Assembly (NCBI RefSeq): GCF_014274685.1
Contig: NZ_CP060393.1
Coordinates: forward strand, 3,903,501-3,967,500
Reading direction: 5' to 3'
Length of the DNA stretch: 64,000 bases
DNA from: Edaphobacter sp. 4G125
GTDB taxonomy: Bacteria; Acidobacteriota; Terriglobia; Terriglobales; Acidobacteriaceae
Positions 1 to 9,008 of this stretch are shown in pieces (within the stretch, counting starts at the first letter, position 1; the number at the start of each line of letters is the position of its first letter). The notes beneath the pieces are model-generated. The model made no database searches, had not been told where the DNA came from, and saw nothing but the letters and a program-made list of their open reading frames with translations. Position numbers and translations under genes: made by a program.

Positions 1-628
1 TGAAGTTGATCTGTACCGGTTTTTCCTGCAGCTTGGGTTCTTCTCCTTCGGGGCGAGGAGGATCCATGGTCTCAAGAATCATCAGATCCGTTTCTGGCGA
101 CAGAAGGATTGCACCGATCCTGCGATCTGTACGGATAAACGGAGTCTGAAGAAACGCGTCTCCCTTTGGGAGATTCGCCATGGGAGCAAAGGTTGACAAG
201 GTATCTCGAATTCGCAGCATGAAGCGGCCTTGCCCCAGGTTCCAGAGATACTGGCCGTGATCGTGGGTCCTCCATGAGGCGCGCGCCATCACTTTGCCTG
301 CGGGTAGCTCCAGCATCACCGCATCGACCTCGCGATCCTGATCCCCCTGCGGACACTCGGGCAACCGCTTCAACAAGCGCTTTGCGCTATAGGTCAGCAA
401 CACGTGATTGTTATCGACAAAATCTATGGTCAGCATGGAGCTGCCCGCCAGCATGAACTGTGTCAGCGGTGTCTGGAAGCCGAGCGGTTCGAGGGCAATG
501 CTCCTGGCAGGTTCGGGTCCCTTGGCCCAGCCGCAGCTCGTCACAAAAACAAGCGCTCCAACAAGCAGAAGTCGGCTGGAGGTCTTGCAAAACCAGGAGC
601 TCGCGGGAATGATGCAGGGAACCGGCAT
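1..628 (-). CDS. Secreted lipoprotein-like hypothetical protein, partial (3' end beyond window)
   Basis: An open frame of 209 codons starts at an ATG at 628 and runs left off the window, so the C-terminus is missing. The N-terminus has a hydrophobic stretch (about residues 20-31) followed by V-T-S-C with Cys32, which fits a lipobox, so the product is probably exported and lipid-anchored. The body contains a segment with YSAKRLLKRL and, further on, WRTHDHGQYLWNLGQGRF. I recall this pattern from conserved acidobacterial proteins of unknown function. No catalytic motif is visible. The Shine-Dalgarno signal is weak; there is no other in-frame ATG before about residue 59. The frame is closed upstream by a stop near 675. 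Function unknown. Confidence 0.6.
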   Translation of the reverse strand, partial: MPVPCIIPASSWFCKTSSRLLLVGALVFVTSCGWAKGPEPARSIALEPLGFQTPLTQFMLAGSSMLTIDFVDNNHVLLTYSAKRLLKRLPECPQGDQDREVDAVMLELPAGKVMARASWRTHDHGQYLWNLGQGRFMLRIRDTLSTFAPMANLPKGDAFLQTPFIRTDRRIGAILLSPETDLMILETMDPPRPEGEEPKLQEKPVQINF

Positions 629-780
629 GGCAGGAGAAACGTAACCCCGAAGGGCGGACTGGCTACTACTGTTTCACAGACGATTGCCCCCCGCCAACGG
701 GAAGCAGCTCATTCTCACCGCTTCATCGGGCAGTGATACAAATACAGAGGTTTCAGTTGGATTCTGGAGGAAAAGACAAA

Positions 781-2877
781 ATGATCGAACAAAGATGGCT
801 GCAAAAGCAGGCCACGTGCGTTGCTTTGGGACTAGCGGCTGCCCTTCTCGCAACAGCAGCAACCGCACAGACAAAGCCTGCCCAGACGGCTAAGGATAAG
901 CCCGCCGAGGTTTACAAGCCTATCCCAGGCTTTGACCTCTCCTCCATCGATACATCGGTTGATCCCTGCAACGATTTCTACAAATTTTCCTGTGGCAAAT
1001 TCGCGGGGAATCACCCCATCCCATCCGACCAGCCCGGAGTCGACCAGTTTTATGCGCTCTATAACGTGAATACGCAGTCATTAAACGGCATTCTTACGAA
1101 GGCTGCAGCGGGTGGAGCCAGCCGCACCGCCAACGAACAGAAAATCGGCGATTACTACAAGAGCTGCATGGACACGGAGACGATTGAAGCCAAAGGACTG
1201 ACGCCTTTGAAGCCCCTGCTCGACCAGATTGATGCTGTAGAGTCGCCTTCTGAACTGGCCCCCCTTGCAGGCAAGCTCCAGCGCAATGGGATTGATGTCT
1301 TCTTCAGCTATGGCGAGCAGCAGGACTTCAAGGACGCCAGCAAGCAGATCGCCTACATCGATCAGGGTGGTCTGGGTCTTCCGGAGCGCGACTACTATCT
1401 GCGGACCGGAGCCAAAGACGAGGCTCTTCGCAAGCAGTATGTCGAACATGTGGCAAAGATGCTGACCCTCGCCGGTACCCCTGCTGACCAGGCAAAGAAG
1501 GACGCCGACGCCATCCTGGCCTTCGAAACCAAGCTGGCCAAAGCTTCCATGCCGGTGACCGAACGTCGCGACCCTGAGAAGGTCTATCACCTTCAGACCA
1601 TCGCAACCTTTAACGAGAGCTTTCCGGCGGATGCCTTCGGGGCCTTCCGCACGACAATTCAATCTCCCGAGATCACTGAGATCAATAATGCCAATCCGGA
1701 GTTCATCTCCTCGATGGTCAGCACCGTTCAGGACACAGACATCAACACGCTGAAGGCGTACATGCGCTATCACCTGCTGACCGGCGCGGCCAATCGCCTT
1801 CCGAAGAAGTTCGACGACGAAAACTTCGACTTTTACGGCCGCATTCTTACCGGGCAGCCGCAGCAGAGCGCACACTGGAAGCGCTGCTCCAATGCAGTAA
1901 ACGGCGCGCTGGGCGAGGCGCTGGGCCAGGTCTACGTCTCGCAGTACTTCGCTGGAGACAGCAAAGCGAAGATGCTGGAGATGGTGCATGACATCGAGCA
2001 CGCAATGGATCGTGACATCGATCAACTGGACTGGATGTCCGCCGAGACCAAGGCGCGTGCCAAGGAGAAGCTACAGGGCGTCGCGAATAAGATCGGCTAC
2101 CCGGACAAGTGGCGCGATTACTCGAAGCTCGAGATCAAAGCAGATGATGCCTTGGGCAACAAGTTCCGCAGCGTAGCGTTTGAAAACGACCGTCAGCTCC
2201 GTAAGATCGGCCAGCCGGTCGATCACAGCGAGTGGGGGATGACGCCACCAACGGTCAACGCCTACTACGATCCCAGCATGAACGACATCAATTTCCCTGC
2301 CGGAATTCTTCAACCGGCTTTCTACGATCCCAAGCAGGATGATGCAGTGAACTACGGACACATCGGCGCAGTAATCGGCCATGAGCTGACGCATGGCTTC
2401 GACGATGAGGGACGTAAATTCGATGCCAAAGGCAACATGACCGATTGGTGGACGGCAGAAGACGCGAAGAAGTTTGAGACTCGCACTGACTGCCTGGTGA
2501 ACGAATATGGATCGTTTACTGCCGTCGATGACGTCAAGGTGAACGGCAAGCTCACGCTAGGCGAGAACACTGCCGATAACGGTGGTCTGGTGTTGGCTTA
2601 CCTTGCCTATCTCGAGCGGGCGAAGACAAACAAAGTCGACCTGAACGCGAAGATCGATGGCTACACGGCTCCGCAGCGGTTCTACATTGCTTACGCACAG
2701 AACTGGTGTGAGAACTCGCGACCCGAGGTCATTCGCCAGCAGGTGCTGACCGATCCGCACTCGCCGGACCACTTCCGCGCCAATGGGGCGATCGTCAACC
2801 AGCCCGGCTTTGCGGCGGCCTTCAGCTGCAAGAAGGGTGCGCCGATGGTTCCAGCCAACAGTTGCCGTGTCTGGTAA
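781..2877 (+). CDS. M13 family zinc metallopeptidase (neprilysin/PepO type)
   Basis: A 698-residue exported metalloendopeptidase that probably cleaves peptides in the periplasm. I start it at 781 because GGAGGAAAAG lies just upstream and the product then opens with a normal signal peptide ending near ATAQ; an in-frame start at 733 would put extra residues ahead of it. M13 hallmarks are visible: HELTH at residues 534-538 inside VIGHELTHGFDDEG, the third zinc ligand in ENTAD (Glu595, Asp599), the substrate-binding NAYYDP segment, and the terminal CRVW. Length is normal for the family. A strong terminator follows directly, so this is probably a single-gene unit. The exact substrate cannot be read from the sequence. 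Confidence 0.93.
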   Translation: MIEQRWLQKQATCVALGLAAALLATAATAQTKPAQTAKDKPAEVYKPIPGFDLSSIDTSVDPCNDFYKFSCGKFAGNHPIPSDQPGVDQFYALYNVNTQSLNGILTKAAAGGASRTANEQKIGDYYKSCMDTETIEAKGLTPLKPLLDQIDAVESPSELAPLAGKLQRNGIDVFFSYGEQQDFKDASKQIAYIDQGGLGLPERDYYLRTGAKDEALRKQYVEHVAKMLTLAGTPADQAKKDADAILAFETKLAKASMPVTERRDPEKVYHLQTIATFNESFPADAFGAFRTTIQSPEITEINNANPEFISSMVSTVQDTDINTLKAYMRYHLLTGAANRLPKKFDDENFDFYGRILTGQPQQSAHWKRCSNAVNGALGEALGQVYVSQYFAGDSKAKMLEMVHDIEHAMDRDIDQLDWMSAETKARAKEKLQGVANKIGYPDKWRDYSKLEIKADDALGNKFRSVAFENDRQLRKIGQPVDHSEWGMTPPTVNAYYDPSMNDINFPAGILQPAFYDPKQDDAVNYGHIGAVIGHELTHGFDDEGRKFDAKGNMTDWWTAEDAKKFETRTDCLVNEYGSFTAVDDVKVNGKLTLGENTADNGGLVLAYLAYLERAKTNKVDLNAKIDGYTAPQRFYIAYAQNWCENSRPEVIRQQVLTDPHSPDHFRANGAIVNQPGFAAAFSCKKGAPMVPANSCRVW

Positions 2878-2899
2878 CTGACATCCGGTGACAACAGAC

Positions 2900-2931
2900 G
2901 GGCGCAGCTCAGGCTGCGCCCGCTTCTTTTT
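2900..2931 (+). terminator. Rho-independent terminator after the M13 peptidase
   Basis: A perfect 9-bp stem (2900-2908 with 2913-2921) has a TCAG loop and is followed by GCTTCTTTTT. It ends 17 bases before the chosen start of the EamA gene, which supports that start over one inside the hairpin. Confidence 0.85.
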
Positions 2932-2947
2932 GTGCGACATTGGAAGT

Positions 2948-3865
2948 ATGCCCATCGCATCCAGACAGCGCGCCATCGGATTTCTTTCGTGTGCGCTGGC
3001 GAGCGCCTTTTGGGGCTGCGGTTTCTTCTTCGGCAAGATTGCGCTGGCCGAGATGGGCTTCGCACACATGGTGCTCTATCGTTTTCTCTTTGCGCTGGCG
3101 CCGCTTCTTCCGCTGTTAGCGACACATCGTCCTGGCCTGAACCGTAAAGAATGGCAGACGCTTGCGATTGCTGCATTCCTTGGCATCCCGGTCCAGTTCC
3201 TGATCCAGTTCTATGGACTGTCGCTTACGACGGTCTCGCACGCCGCGCTGATGGTCGGCACAATGCCGGTCATTCTTGCTGTAGGGGCAACAATCTTTGC
3301 GCATGAACGGCTAGACGCGACGGGATGGCTGGCTCTCGCTGCATCCACAACGGGTGCGGCGCTGATCGCCTTCGGACGTCACAGCACCGGCGCAGGACAG
3401 CCTTCGCTCGCAGGAGACCTTCTGGTCGTGCTCTCGCTGGCGATCGCGCTGGGATGGATTCTGCTGAACAAGCAGCTGATGGATCGCCACTCCCCTGTCG
3501 TCGTCACCGCATACGGCATTCTGCTGGGCACGTTGATGCTCGCAGTGTGGGTACCGTTCCGTTACGGCGCGCCTCCAGTGGCTCATATCTCAACCAAAGC
3601 GTGGCTCGCGCTGGCAGCGAGCGGAGTTCTGTGCACGGCCACAACCACGCTGCTATGGAACTGGGGTCTGACACAGGTTCCGGCTTCACAGGCTGGCGTG
3701 CTGCTCAACATGGAGCCGCTAATGGGAAGCCTGCTCGGCGTCTTTGTGCTGGGCGAGCATCTTGGGCCTACCGCATGGACGGGAGGATTCCTCATTCTCG
3801 CAGCGGCCGTTACTTTGACGACACATTCGAAGGCACGCGTCGCCAAACCTCAGCCAGCGAGCTAG
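2948..3865 (+). CDS. EamA/DMT superfamily transporter
   Basis: A 305-residue inner-membrane protein with about ten hydrophobic helices in two similar halves, as in EamA (DUF6) drug/metabolite transporters. The first half begins with the typical GFLSCALASAFWG pattern and the second ends in VFVLGEHLGP followed by a last helix. Such proteins export metabolites or amino acids; the substrate is not evident. The frame is open from 2888, but that region is the upstream gene's terminator, so I use ATG 2948. The stop codon TAG shares CTAG with the stop of the convergent MATE gene. Confidence is high for family, low for substrate. Confidence 0.88.
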   Translation: MPIASRQRAIGFLSCALASAFWGCGFFFGKIALAEMGFAHMVLYRFLFALAPLLPLLATHRPGLNRKEWQTLAIAAFLGIPVQFLIQFYGLSLTTVSHAALMVGTMPVILAVGATIFAHERLDATGWLALAASTTGAALIAFGRHSTGAGQPSLAGDLLVVLSLAIALGWILLNKQLMDRHSPVVVTAYGILLGTLMLAVWVPFRYGAPPVAHISTKAWLALAASGVLCTATTTLLWNWGLTQVPASQAGVLLNMEPLMGSLLGVFVLGEHLGPTAWTGGFLILAAAVTLTTHSKARVAKPQPAS

Positions 3866-5241
3866 TCCACGACCTTCAGGAGATTCACGTTTCCCAGACG
3901 CAAAGTTTTTGTCGTCCGGCTCCAGACCGTCGTGAGCGCGATCCCCGCAACGATAAGGCCAGCGCAGAGACCGAGCCAGAGACCGATAGCTCCATAGTGA
4001 AGGTGGAAGCCGAGCCAGCAGCCGATGGGCAGACCGATGATCCAATAGCCGATGATCTGGACGATGAGTCCGGCGTGGGTGTTCCCTGCTCCTCGAAGGG
4101 CTCCGGTAGCGGTGATCTGGAGGCCGTCGAAGAACTGAAATGCAGCAGCGACAAAGAGCAGCGGAATCGTCGCTGCAATCACGGCGCGATCAGGCGTAAA
4201 GGCCCGGGCGATGGGGTGAGCGAAGAGAAACAGCATCACCGCGAAGCTGGCCATGCAGGCTGCTCCGAGCAAAATGGCGCTCCAGCCCGCGGCAGCGGCT
4301 TCCGGCAGGGCATTGCGTCCGATGGCCTGACCGACACGCACCGCTGCAGCTGCCGAGATGGCGAAGGGGACCATGAAGGTGAAGCTGGCACAGTTGAGAG
4401 CGATCTCATGGCCGGAGAGCGGAAGCGGTCCCATGGTTCCAATGAGGAAAGTTACGGCTCCGAAGATGGAGATCTCGACGAAGATCTGTCCTCCGGCGGG
4501 AGCACCGAGCAGAACCAGACGCTTGAGGCGCGAGCTTTCGATATGACGGAGCATGGAGCGCAGGCCATAGTTGTGCTGATGCTCGACTTTCCAGATCGCA
4601 ATGATGAGGAAGATCGCGAGATAGGTTCGGGAGAGCGAGGTCGCAAGTCCCGAGCCAGCGATGCCGTAGGCGGGAATCCGAATAGCTCCCCAAGAATGGC
4701 CGTAGATCAGCAACCAGTTGCCGAAGACGTTACAGAGGTTGGCCGTCACCAGTGCGATGGCGATGGGACGAGCGTGGTTGAACGCCTGCAGGTAGCGGCG
4801 GAGCGTGAAGTAGAGAAAAAGGACCGGGGTTCCCCAGTTGAGGGCGTGAAGGAAACTCTGCGCACCGCCGAGGACCTGCGGGTTGATGGGCATGCGTTGC
4901 ATCAACAGCGGAGCTAACTCGATCAGCCCGAAGAGCACGGCAGCGAGGACAGCAGCCAGGATGAGGCCGTGGTAGAGCCAGCGGTTGGCTTCGTCGTAGC
5001 GTCCGGCTCCATGAGACTGAGAAAGGAAGGTGTCCAGGCTGAGGAGGACACCGGCGATTCCGAAGGCGAGGGTGTTGTAGAGGACCTGCCCCAGAGCCGC
5101 GGAGGCGATGTTCATGGCCGGGTTGTCCATATGCCCGACCATGATCGTGTCGACGATTCCCATCGACATCCAGCCGAGCTCCGCAGCAATGAGAGGCAGG
5201 GCGAGGGTCAGGACAGAACGCATCTGACGGCGGATCGACAT
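3862..5241 (-). CDS. MATE family efflux transporter
   Basis: A 459-residue inner-membrane antiporter with about twelve hydrophobic helices. N-terminal motifs such as LPLIAAELGWMSMGIVDTIMVG and the repeat of the fold in the second half (PAGGQIFVEISIFGAVTF) match MATE/NorM proteins, which expel cationic drugs or metabolites using sodium or protons. The start at 5241 is preceded by a purine-rich GGGGGAGAGGG on the coding strand, a good ribosome binding site. It converges with the EamA gene and the two stop codons overlap in one CTAG. Substrate unknown. Confidence 0.9.
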   Translation of the reverse strand: MSIRRQMRSVLTLALPLIAAELGWMSMGIVDTIMVGHMDNPAMNIASAALGQVLYNTLAFGIAGVLLSLDTFLSQSHGAGRYDEANRWLYHGLILAAVLAAVLFGLIELAPLLMQRMPINPQVLGGAQSFLHALNWGTPVLFLYFTLRRYLQAFNHARPIAIALVTANLCNVFGNWLLIYGHSWGAIRIPAYGIAGSGLATSLSRTYLAIFLIIAIWKVEHQHNYGLRSMLRHIESSRLKRLVLLGAPAGGQIFVEISIFGAVTFLIGTMGPLPLSGHEIALNCASFTFMVPFAISAAAAVRVGQAIGRNALPEAAAAGWSAILLGAACMASFAVMLFLFAHPIARAFTPDRAVIAATIPLLFVAAAFQFFDGLQITATGALRGAGNTHAGLIVQIIGYWIIGLPIGCWLGFHLHYGAIGLWLGLCAGLIVAGIALTTVWSRTTKTLRLGNVNLLKVVD

Positions 5242-5353
5242 GGCCCTCTCCCCCTATCTTTCTTGTGCAAAGTATTAGAAACATGAATCTTAAGCCCGTA
5301 CCACCCTTTGGGGTTATCCAAAACTCGGTCAGAACTGCGATTGCGGCTGAACA

Positions 5354-5377
5354 GAAAAGCCCCGGAGGTCCGGGGCT
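5354..5377 (-). terminator. Possible terminator on the minus strand
   Basis: AGCCCCGGA (5358-5366) pairs with TCCGGGGCT (5369-5377). Read on the minus strand the stem is followed by a short T run. It could end transcripts coming from the hydrolase gene at 5671-6546, or attenuate a transcript starting at the TATAAT at 5393-5398 before the MATE gene. The T run is short, so this is tentative. Confidence 0.45.
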
Positions 5378-5487
5378 CGGTCTGCTGATTTCATTATAGC
5401 TCGTAGGAAAGGATGGTTCTGCAACAGCTAAGTGTATTTATATAAGTCACTTAAGTGATGAGGCGACTTGACATCTTTTGTCGGAAA

Positions 5488-5549
5488 AATGCGGGGATTT
5501 CTCCACTTCGCTGACGTCTACGACGTCAGCTTCGGTCGAAATGACACTT
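5488..5549 (+). repeat. Interspersed hairpin repeat, family C copy 1
   Basis: Conserved outer sequence (AATGCGGGGATTTCTCCACTTCG at the left, split here as AATGCGGGGA then TTTCTCCACTTCG; CGGTCGAAATGACACTT at the right) surrounds a perfect 8-bp stem CTGACGTC/GACGTCAG with loop TAC (5511-5529). Other copies are at 10868, 50393 and 62824. Confidence 0.8.
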
Positions 5550-5587
5550 CCGAGGAAGCAGCGATTGATAGGGTTGGTGAGGTATGA

Positions 5588-5634
5588 CCGCAGATCCTTC
5601 GACTTCGGTCTTTGCCCTTCGCTCAGGATGACAC
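5588..5634 (+). repeat. Interspersed repeat, family B copy 1
   Basis: Begins CCGCAGATCCTTCGACTTCG and ends CGCTCAGGATGACAC. Near-identical ends occur at 11490-11536 and 52088-52140. The centre of this copy pairs poorly. Confidence 0.75.
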
Positions 5635-5670
5635 GGTTAGGAGTTACTGTTTTTTACCTTCGTGCTCGGC

Positions 5671-6546
5671 TCACTTCGCCATGCGGAGCCAGTGTTCGAG
5701 GCCGTGGAACTGGTCGATGTGGTCCGGCGCGGTATTTCCGGCAAAGCCGAGGATGTGCAGTCCTTTGACGTGGATGTCGCTGAGCTGCTGCATGCCGCCG
5801 GGGCCCCATTTGAGGACGGGGTGCTGTTGGAGCGCGAGTGCCGTGATGAGGTAATCGGCGGTCTCGGTGGTGCTGGCGAAGGTTCCGGGGAAGATCTCGG
5901 AGTGGGTGAAGACGAAGACCTTGCGTCCGGCGACGGCTTCGCGAGCGAAGTCGAGGAAGGGCTGGAGTGGGGCGGGATGGAGTGGGCCGGGGGCTCCATC
6001 GGGAATGTAGCCGGTGTGCAGGCTGTCGACGAGAACGATGCGGTCGAAGTATTTCCAGTTGTCGTGGTTCTTCAGGATCTCGCGGATAGCTCCGTAGCCT
6101 GCGCTGAACGAGGACAGGACGATTGGCTTGAACTCAGGTGGATTGGTGGGGTCGATGGCCTTGGCGGCTTCCTGCAGGAGCTGCTCAAAGCGCGCCGGGG
6201 CGTGGAAGGCGCGGGAGTAGACTCCGGAGCCTGCGCCGATGTTGAAGGTGATGATGGCGGCGCGCGGATTGACGGCGTGGATGCTCTGCTCGGCGACCCA
6301 GGGAGCACCGTGGAAGTGGATGTAGAGCGGCATGGTGCGCTGGATGCGTGCCGTGTTTGGTATGAGGAGTGTGCCTGCGGAGAGATCGATGCGTTTGCCG
6401 GGCACGTCGGTCTTGGTGAGCCGGGTGTGGGCGCGCAGGGACTCCGTCATGGGCGAGGGGTTCTGTGACGCGGGCTTTGGGGCGGGTTGCTGCGAATTTG
6501 CGGTTGGGCCGAAGAGCAGAAGAAGCGCGAGGTGAGAGAGTTTCAT
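5671..6546 (-). CDS. Secreted alpha/beta-hydrolase-like protein
   Basis: A 291-residue protein with an N-terminal signal peptide (KLSHLALLLLFGPTANSQQ). The middle has a beta strand leading into SSFSAGYGA, which looks like the nucleophile elbow of an alpha/beta hydrolase with Ser in S-x-S-A-G, and the C-terminus has HIDQFHGLEHW, which could supply the catalytic histidine. The segment PLYIHFHGAPW near residue 75 resembles the oxyanion-hole HG motif. This suggests an esterase or related hydrolase acting outside the cytoplasm; substrate unknown. It lies 43 bases downstream of thrC on the same strand and may be co-transcribed with it. The family assignment is by motif only. Confidence 0.65.
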   Translation of the reverse strand: MKLSHLALLLLFGPTANSQQPAPKPASQNPSPMTESLRAHTRLTKTDVPGKRIDLSAGTLLIPNTARIQRTMPLYIHFHGAPWVAEQSIHAVNPRAAIITFNIGAGSGVYSRAFHAPARFEQLLQEAAKAIDPTNPPEFKPIVLSSFSAGYGAIREILKNHDNWKYFDRIVLVDSLHTGYIPDGAPGPLHPAPLQPFLDFAREAVAGRKVFVFTHSEIFPGTFASTTETADYLITALALQQHPVLKWGPGGMQQLSDIHVKGLHILGFAGNTAPDHIDQFHGLEHWLRMAK

Positions 6547-6589
6547 CCGCCCTCAATGTATCTCAGATCGAGATGCGGGAGCGCGCAGG

Positions 6590-7861
6590 CTACTGCGGGG
6601 TGATGATGCCTCCGACAGGAAGGCTGGTGGGCAGGGTGCCGGGACGGCGTAGGTGCATGGCTTCGGCGGTCATGTCGGTGTATTTGAGTCCGGCTCCGGT
6701 GTTGAAGAGAACGACTTTGTCGGTGGGTTTGAGTTCGCCTGAGGCGATCAGCTGGTCGTAGGCAGCGGTCGCGGCGGCTCCTTCGGGAGAGAGGAAGATG
6801 CCTTCGTTACGGGCGTAGTCGAGGATGCTCTGAAGGATGGTGGCATCGTCGGAGGCGATGGCCTTGCCCCCGGACTGCTGAAGGATGTCGAGGATGATGT
6901 AGTCGCCGTAGGGCTTGGGGACCCGGAGGCCGGCGGCGAAGGTGTCGGCGTTCTGGAAGAACTCGCTGGTTGGCTTGTGGTGATCGAAGGCGGTAGCGAT
7001 GGGAGCGCAGCCGGAGGCTTGCAGGGCATACATCTTTGGGCGTTTGCCCCCCGTCTTTGAAGTATCGACCCAGCCGAGGGCTTCCATCTCCTCGAATGCC
7101 TTCCACATGCCGATGAGACCGACGCCTCCGCCGGTGGGATAGAAGACGGCGTCGGGGTAGGTCCAGCCGAGCTGTTCGACGAGCTCGTAGCCCATGGTCT
7201 TCTTGCCTTCGACGCGGTAGGGCTCTTTGAGAGTGGAGATGTCGAACCAGACTTCGTTAGCGGGGGTATTGGATTCTTTTTGCTGTTTGATGCGCTCGCC
7301 GACGATGCGGGCGGCGTCGGAGATGAGTCCGTCGACGAGAGTGACGTCGGAGCCGTAGACGACACCTTCGAGGTAGTTGGCGAAGGGAACGTCTTTGGGC
7401 ATGAAGATGTGGGCCTTGATTCCGGCTGCTGCAGCGTAGGCAGCGAGCGCTCCAGCGGCATTGCCTGCACTGGGAACGGCGAGGTGTTGAAGACCGTAAT
7501 ACTTCGCCATGGTGACGGCGAGGCCGAGTCCGCGGGCCTTGAAGGTGCCGGTAGGATTAGCGCCCTCTTCCTTGATGTAGAGGCCGGGATAGCGCTTGCT
7601 GTGCAACATCGGGGTCCAGCCCTCGCCGAGGGTAATGGGAGTGACATCAGGCAGCACGGCAGAGTAGCGCCACATGCCGAGAGATGCGGGAGAGGCAGCC
7701 ACCTTCGCCGCGATATCTTCGCGTTTCGCTGTTCGCTTCAACTCGTTCATGTCATAACGGACGTACAGAGAACCTGTACAAGCGGGGCAGACAGTCTGTG
7801 GGGTTTCGGCGGAGACGTGATTGTGGCAGCGGGAGCACTCGAGATATGCGATGCGAGGCAT
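6590..7861 (-). CDS. thrC: Threonine synthase
   Basis: A 423-residue PLP enzyme converting O-phosphohomoserine to threonine, the last step of threonine synthesis. The N-terminus carries a four-cysteine zinc-ribbon-like pair (Cys9, Cys12, Cys25, Cys28), common in this branch of bacterial and archaeal enzymes. The PLP lysine is Lys108 in NPTGTFKARG, with the phosphate-binding PTGGGVGLIG later. The gene stands alone from the aspartate-pathway cluster at 13-20 kb, although both feed from aspartate semialdehyde. The hydrolase gene at 5671 follows on the same strand. No leader peptide or riboswitch was seen upstream. A related activity (cysteate synthase) is possible for this family but less likely. 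Confidence 0.9.
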   Translation of the reverse strand: MPRIAYLECSRCHNHVSAETPQTVCPACTGSLYVRYDMNELKRTAKREDIAAKVAASPASLGMWRYSAVLPDVTPITLGEGWTPMLHSKRYPGLYIKEEGANPTGTFKARGLGLAVTMAKYYGLQHLAVPSAGNAAGALAAYAAAAGIKAHIFMPKDVPFANYLEGVVYGSDVTLVDGLISDAARIVGERIKQQKESNTPANEVWFDISTLKEPYRVEGKKTMGYELVEQLGWTYPDAVFYPTGGGVGLIGMWKAFEEMEALGWVDTSKTGGKRPKMYALQASGCAPIATAFDHHKPTSEFFQNADTFAAGLRVPKPYGDYIILDILQQSGGKAIASDDATILQSILDYARNEGIFLSPEGAAATAAYDQLIASGELKPTDKVVLFNTGAGLKYTDMTAEAMHLRRPGTLPTSLPVGGIITPQ

Positions 7862-7914
7862 GTCTCGATGCTACTAGAGGGGTGTTTAAAAAGTGCCTCA
7901 GCGAAAGAAAAGAG

Positions 7915-7980
7915 TCCCTCAGCGGCTGAAGCCGCATTGAACCCACGTGTCTTGCGGCACGGCTAAAGCCGTGCCCTTAA
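7915..7980 (+). repeat. Interspersed two-hairpin repeat, family A copy 1
   Basis: Starts TCCCTCAG. The first stem is GCGGCT/AGCCGC (7922-7935) and the second is GGCACGGCT/AGCCGTGCC (7956-7975), ending CCTTAA. Similar copies are at 50213 and 53681. It sits between divergent thrC and the HAD gene. Confidence 0.8.
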
Positions 7981-8018
7981 CAAAACACGTGTTTTACCTG
8001 CAATGCGAGAATGGAAGG

Positions 8019-9005
8019 ATGGCGGGTAATCGAAATGTGCGCATGGTGGCGATCGATGTAGATGGGACACTGCTGGGCACGGATGGAAAAGTAAGTGCGC
8101 GCAATGTGGCCGCGTTGAAGGCAGCGGAACGAGCCGGAGTCCATGTTGTGATCGCGACGGGACGGCGTCACAGCTATGCGATGAAAGTGCTACGTGGACT
8201 CGGACTGAGCGAAGAGGCGGGGCTGATCAGCTCGAACGGGGCCGTAGTGCGAACACTGGGGGCCCAGCTGATCGAACGCAATGTTCTCGGACAGAAGACT
8301 GCGGAGTGGCTGTGCGGACACGTGGGAGAGTTTCGGCAATCGCTACTGATTACCTTCGACCGGGTTCAACCGGATGGCGAGGATACGCGTGGGGCGCTGG
8401 TCGTCGAAGAGATGGAAGCGCTGAACGGTAGCATTGGGAAGTGGATGGCCGCGAATGAGCCATATATCGAGAAAGTAATTCCGATGGAGGCGGCGCTGGG
8501 GCGCGAGGGCCTGATCCAGATGATGCTGTGCGGAACGATCGACCGAATGCGCAAAGCACAGGCGCGACTGCTGGCCGATCCAAAGGTGCTCGGAGTAGGG
8601 TTGGAGCCGCTACGGACGAACGGGCCACGGAAGCGTCACGAGGACATCTCTTCTACGGCGGAGGCTGCTTTGCATCGAACGGAGTATCCGGAGCGAGACC
8701 TGAGCATTGTGGACATCCTTCCGGCAGGATGCAGCAAGGGGCGCGCCCTGCTGGATCTGGCGCATCAGCGCGGCGTGGCCCAGGAAGAGATTCTTGCAAT
8801 TGGAGATAACTGGAACGATGTCTCCATGCTGGAGGCCGCGGGTAGCGCGGTGCTGATGGCAAATGCTCCAGAGGACCTGAAGGTTGCGGGACAGGCGCAG
8901 GGATGGATTATGGGCCGCCACCATACAGAGGATGGTGTAGCGGCGGCGGTAGAGACGATGCTGGCAGGAGAGCTGGTGAATAAGTCCACGGTGGTAGGCT
9001 TTTAG
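8019..9005 (+). CDS. HAD superfamily Cof-type phosphatase
   Basis: A 328-residue cytoplasmic phosphatase. The class motif DVDGTLL has the nucleophile at Asp13 and the general acid at Asp15; the C-terminal GDNWNDVSML supplies the magnesium-binding aspartates. The cap between them is the large alpha/beta type found in Cof/YidA-like sugar-phosphate or nucleotide phosphatases. The frame is open from 7947, but those codons lie in the family A repeat; ATG 8019, preceded by GAGAATGGAAGG, gives a normal N-terminus. It is followed three bases later by the lytic transglycosylase gene. Substrate unknown. Confidence 0.85.
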   Translation: MAGNRNVRMVAIDVDGTLLGTDGKVSARNVAALKAAERAGVHVVIATGRRHSYAMKVLRGLGLSEEAGLISSNGAVVRTLGAQLIERNVLGQKTAEWLCGHVGEFRQSLLITFDRVQPDGEDTRGALVVEEMEALNGSIGKWMAANEPYIEKVIPMEAALGREGLIQMMLCGTIDRMRKAQARLLADPKVLGVGLEPLRTNGPRKRHEDISSTAEAALHRTEYPERDLSIVDILPAGCSKGRALLDLAHQRGVAQEEILAIGDNWNDVSMLEAAGSAVLMANAPEDLKVAGQAQGWIMGRHHTEDGVAAAVETMLAGELVNKSTVVGF

Positions 9006-9008
9006 GTG

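Larger units (their letters stand above)
5242..5670. other. Non-coding gap with repeats and a hairpin
   Basis: No convincing gene. It holds a GC-rich hairpin (5358-5377), a TATAAT hexamer on the minus strand (5393-5398), one family C repeat (5488-5549) and one family B repeat (5588-5634). The stretch 5400-5480 is comparatively AT-rich. Confidence 0.7.

Noticed and set aside
1081..2025. A 314-codon minus-strand frame inside the M13 peptidase gene
   Set aside because: Fully antisense to a clear peptidase reading frame with intact catalytic motifs; no ribosome binding site and no recognisable domain.
3325..4917. A 530-codon open frame on the plus strand
   Set aside because: It lies antisense to the MATE gene and out of frame over the EamA gene. 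Its translation is low-complexity charged sequence with no domain, typical of a shadow frame in GC-rich DNA.
5662..6468. A 268-codon plus-strand frame over the hydrolase-like gene
   Set aside because: Gly/Glu/Val-rich shadow. The minus strand has a signal peptide and SxSAG motif.
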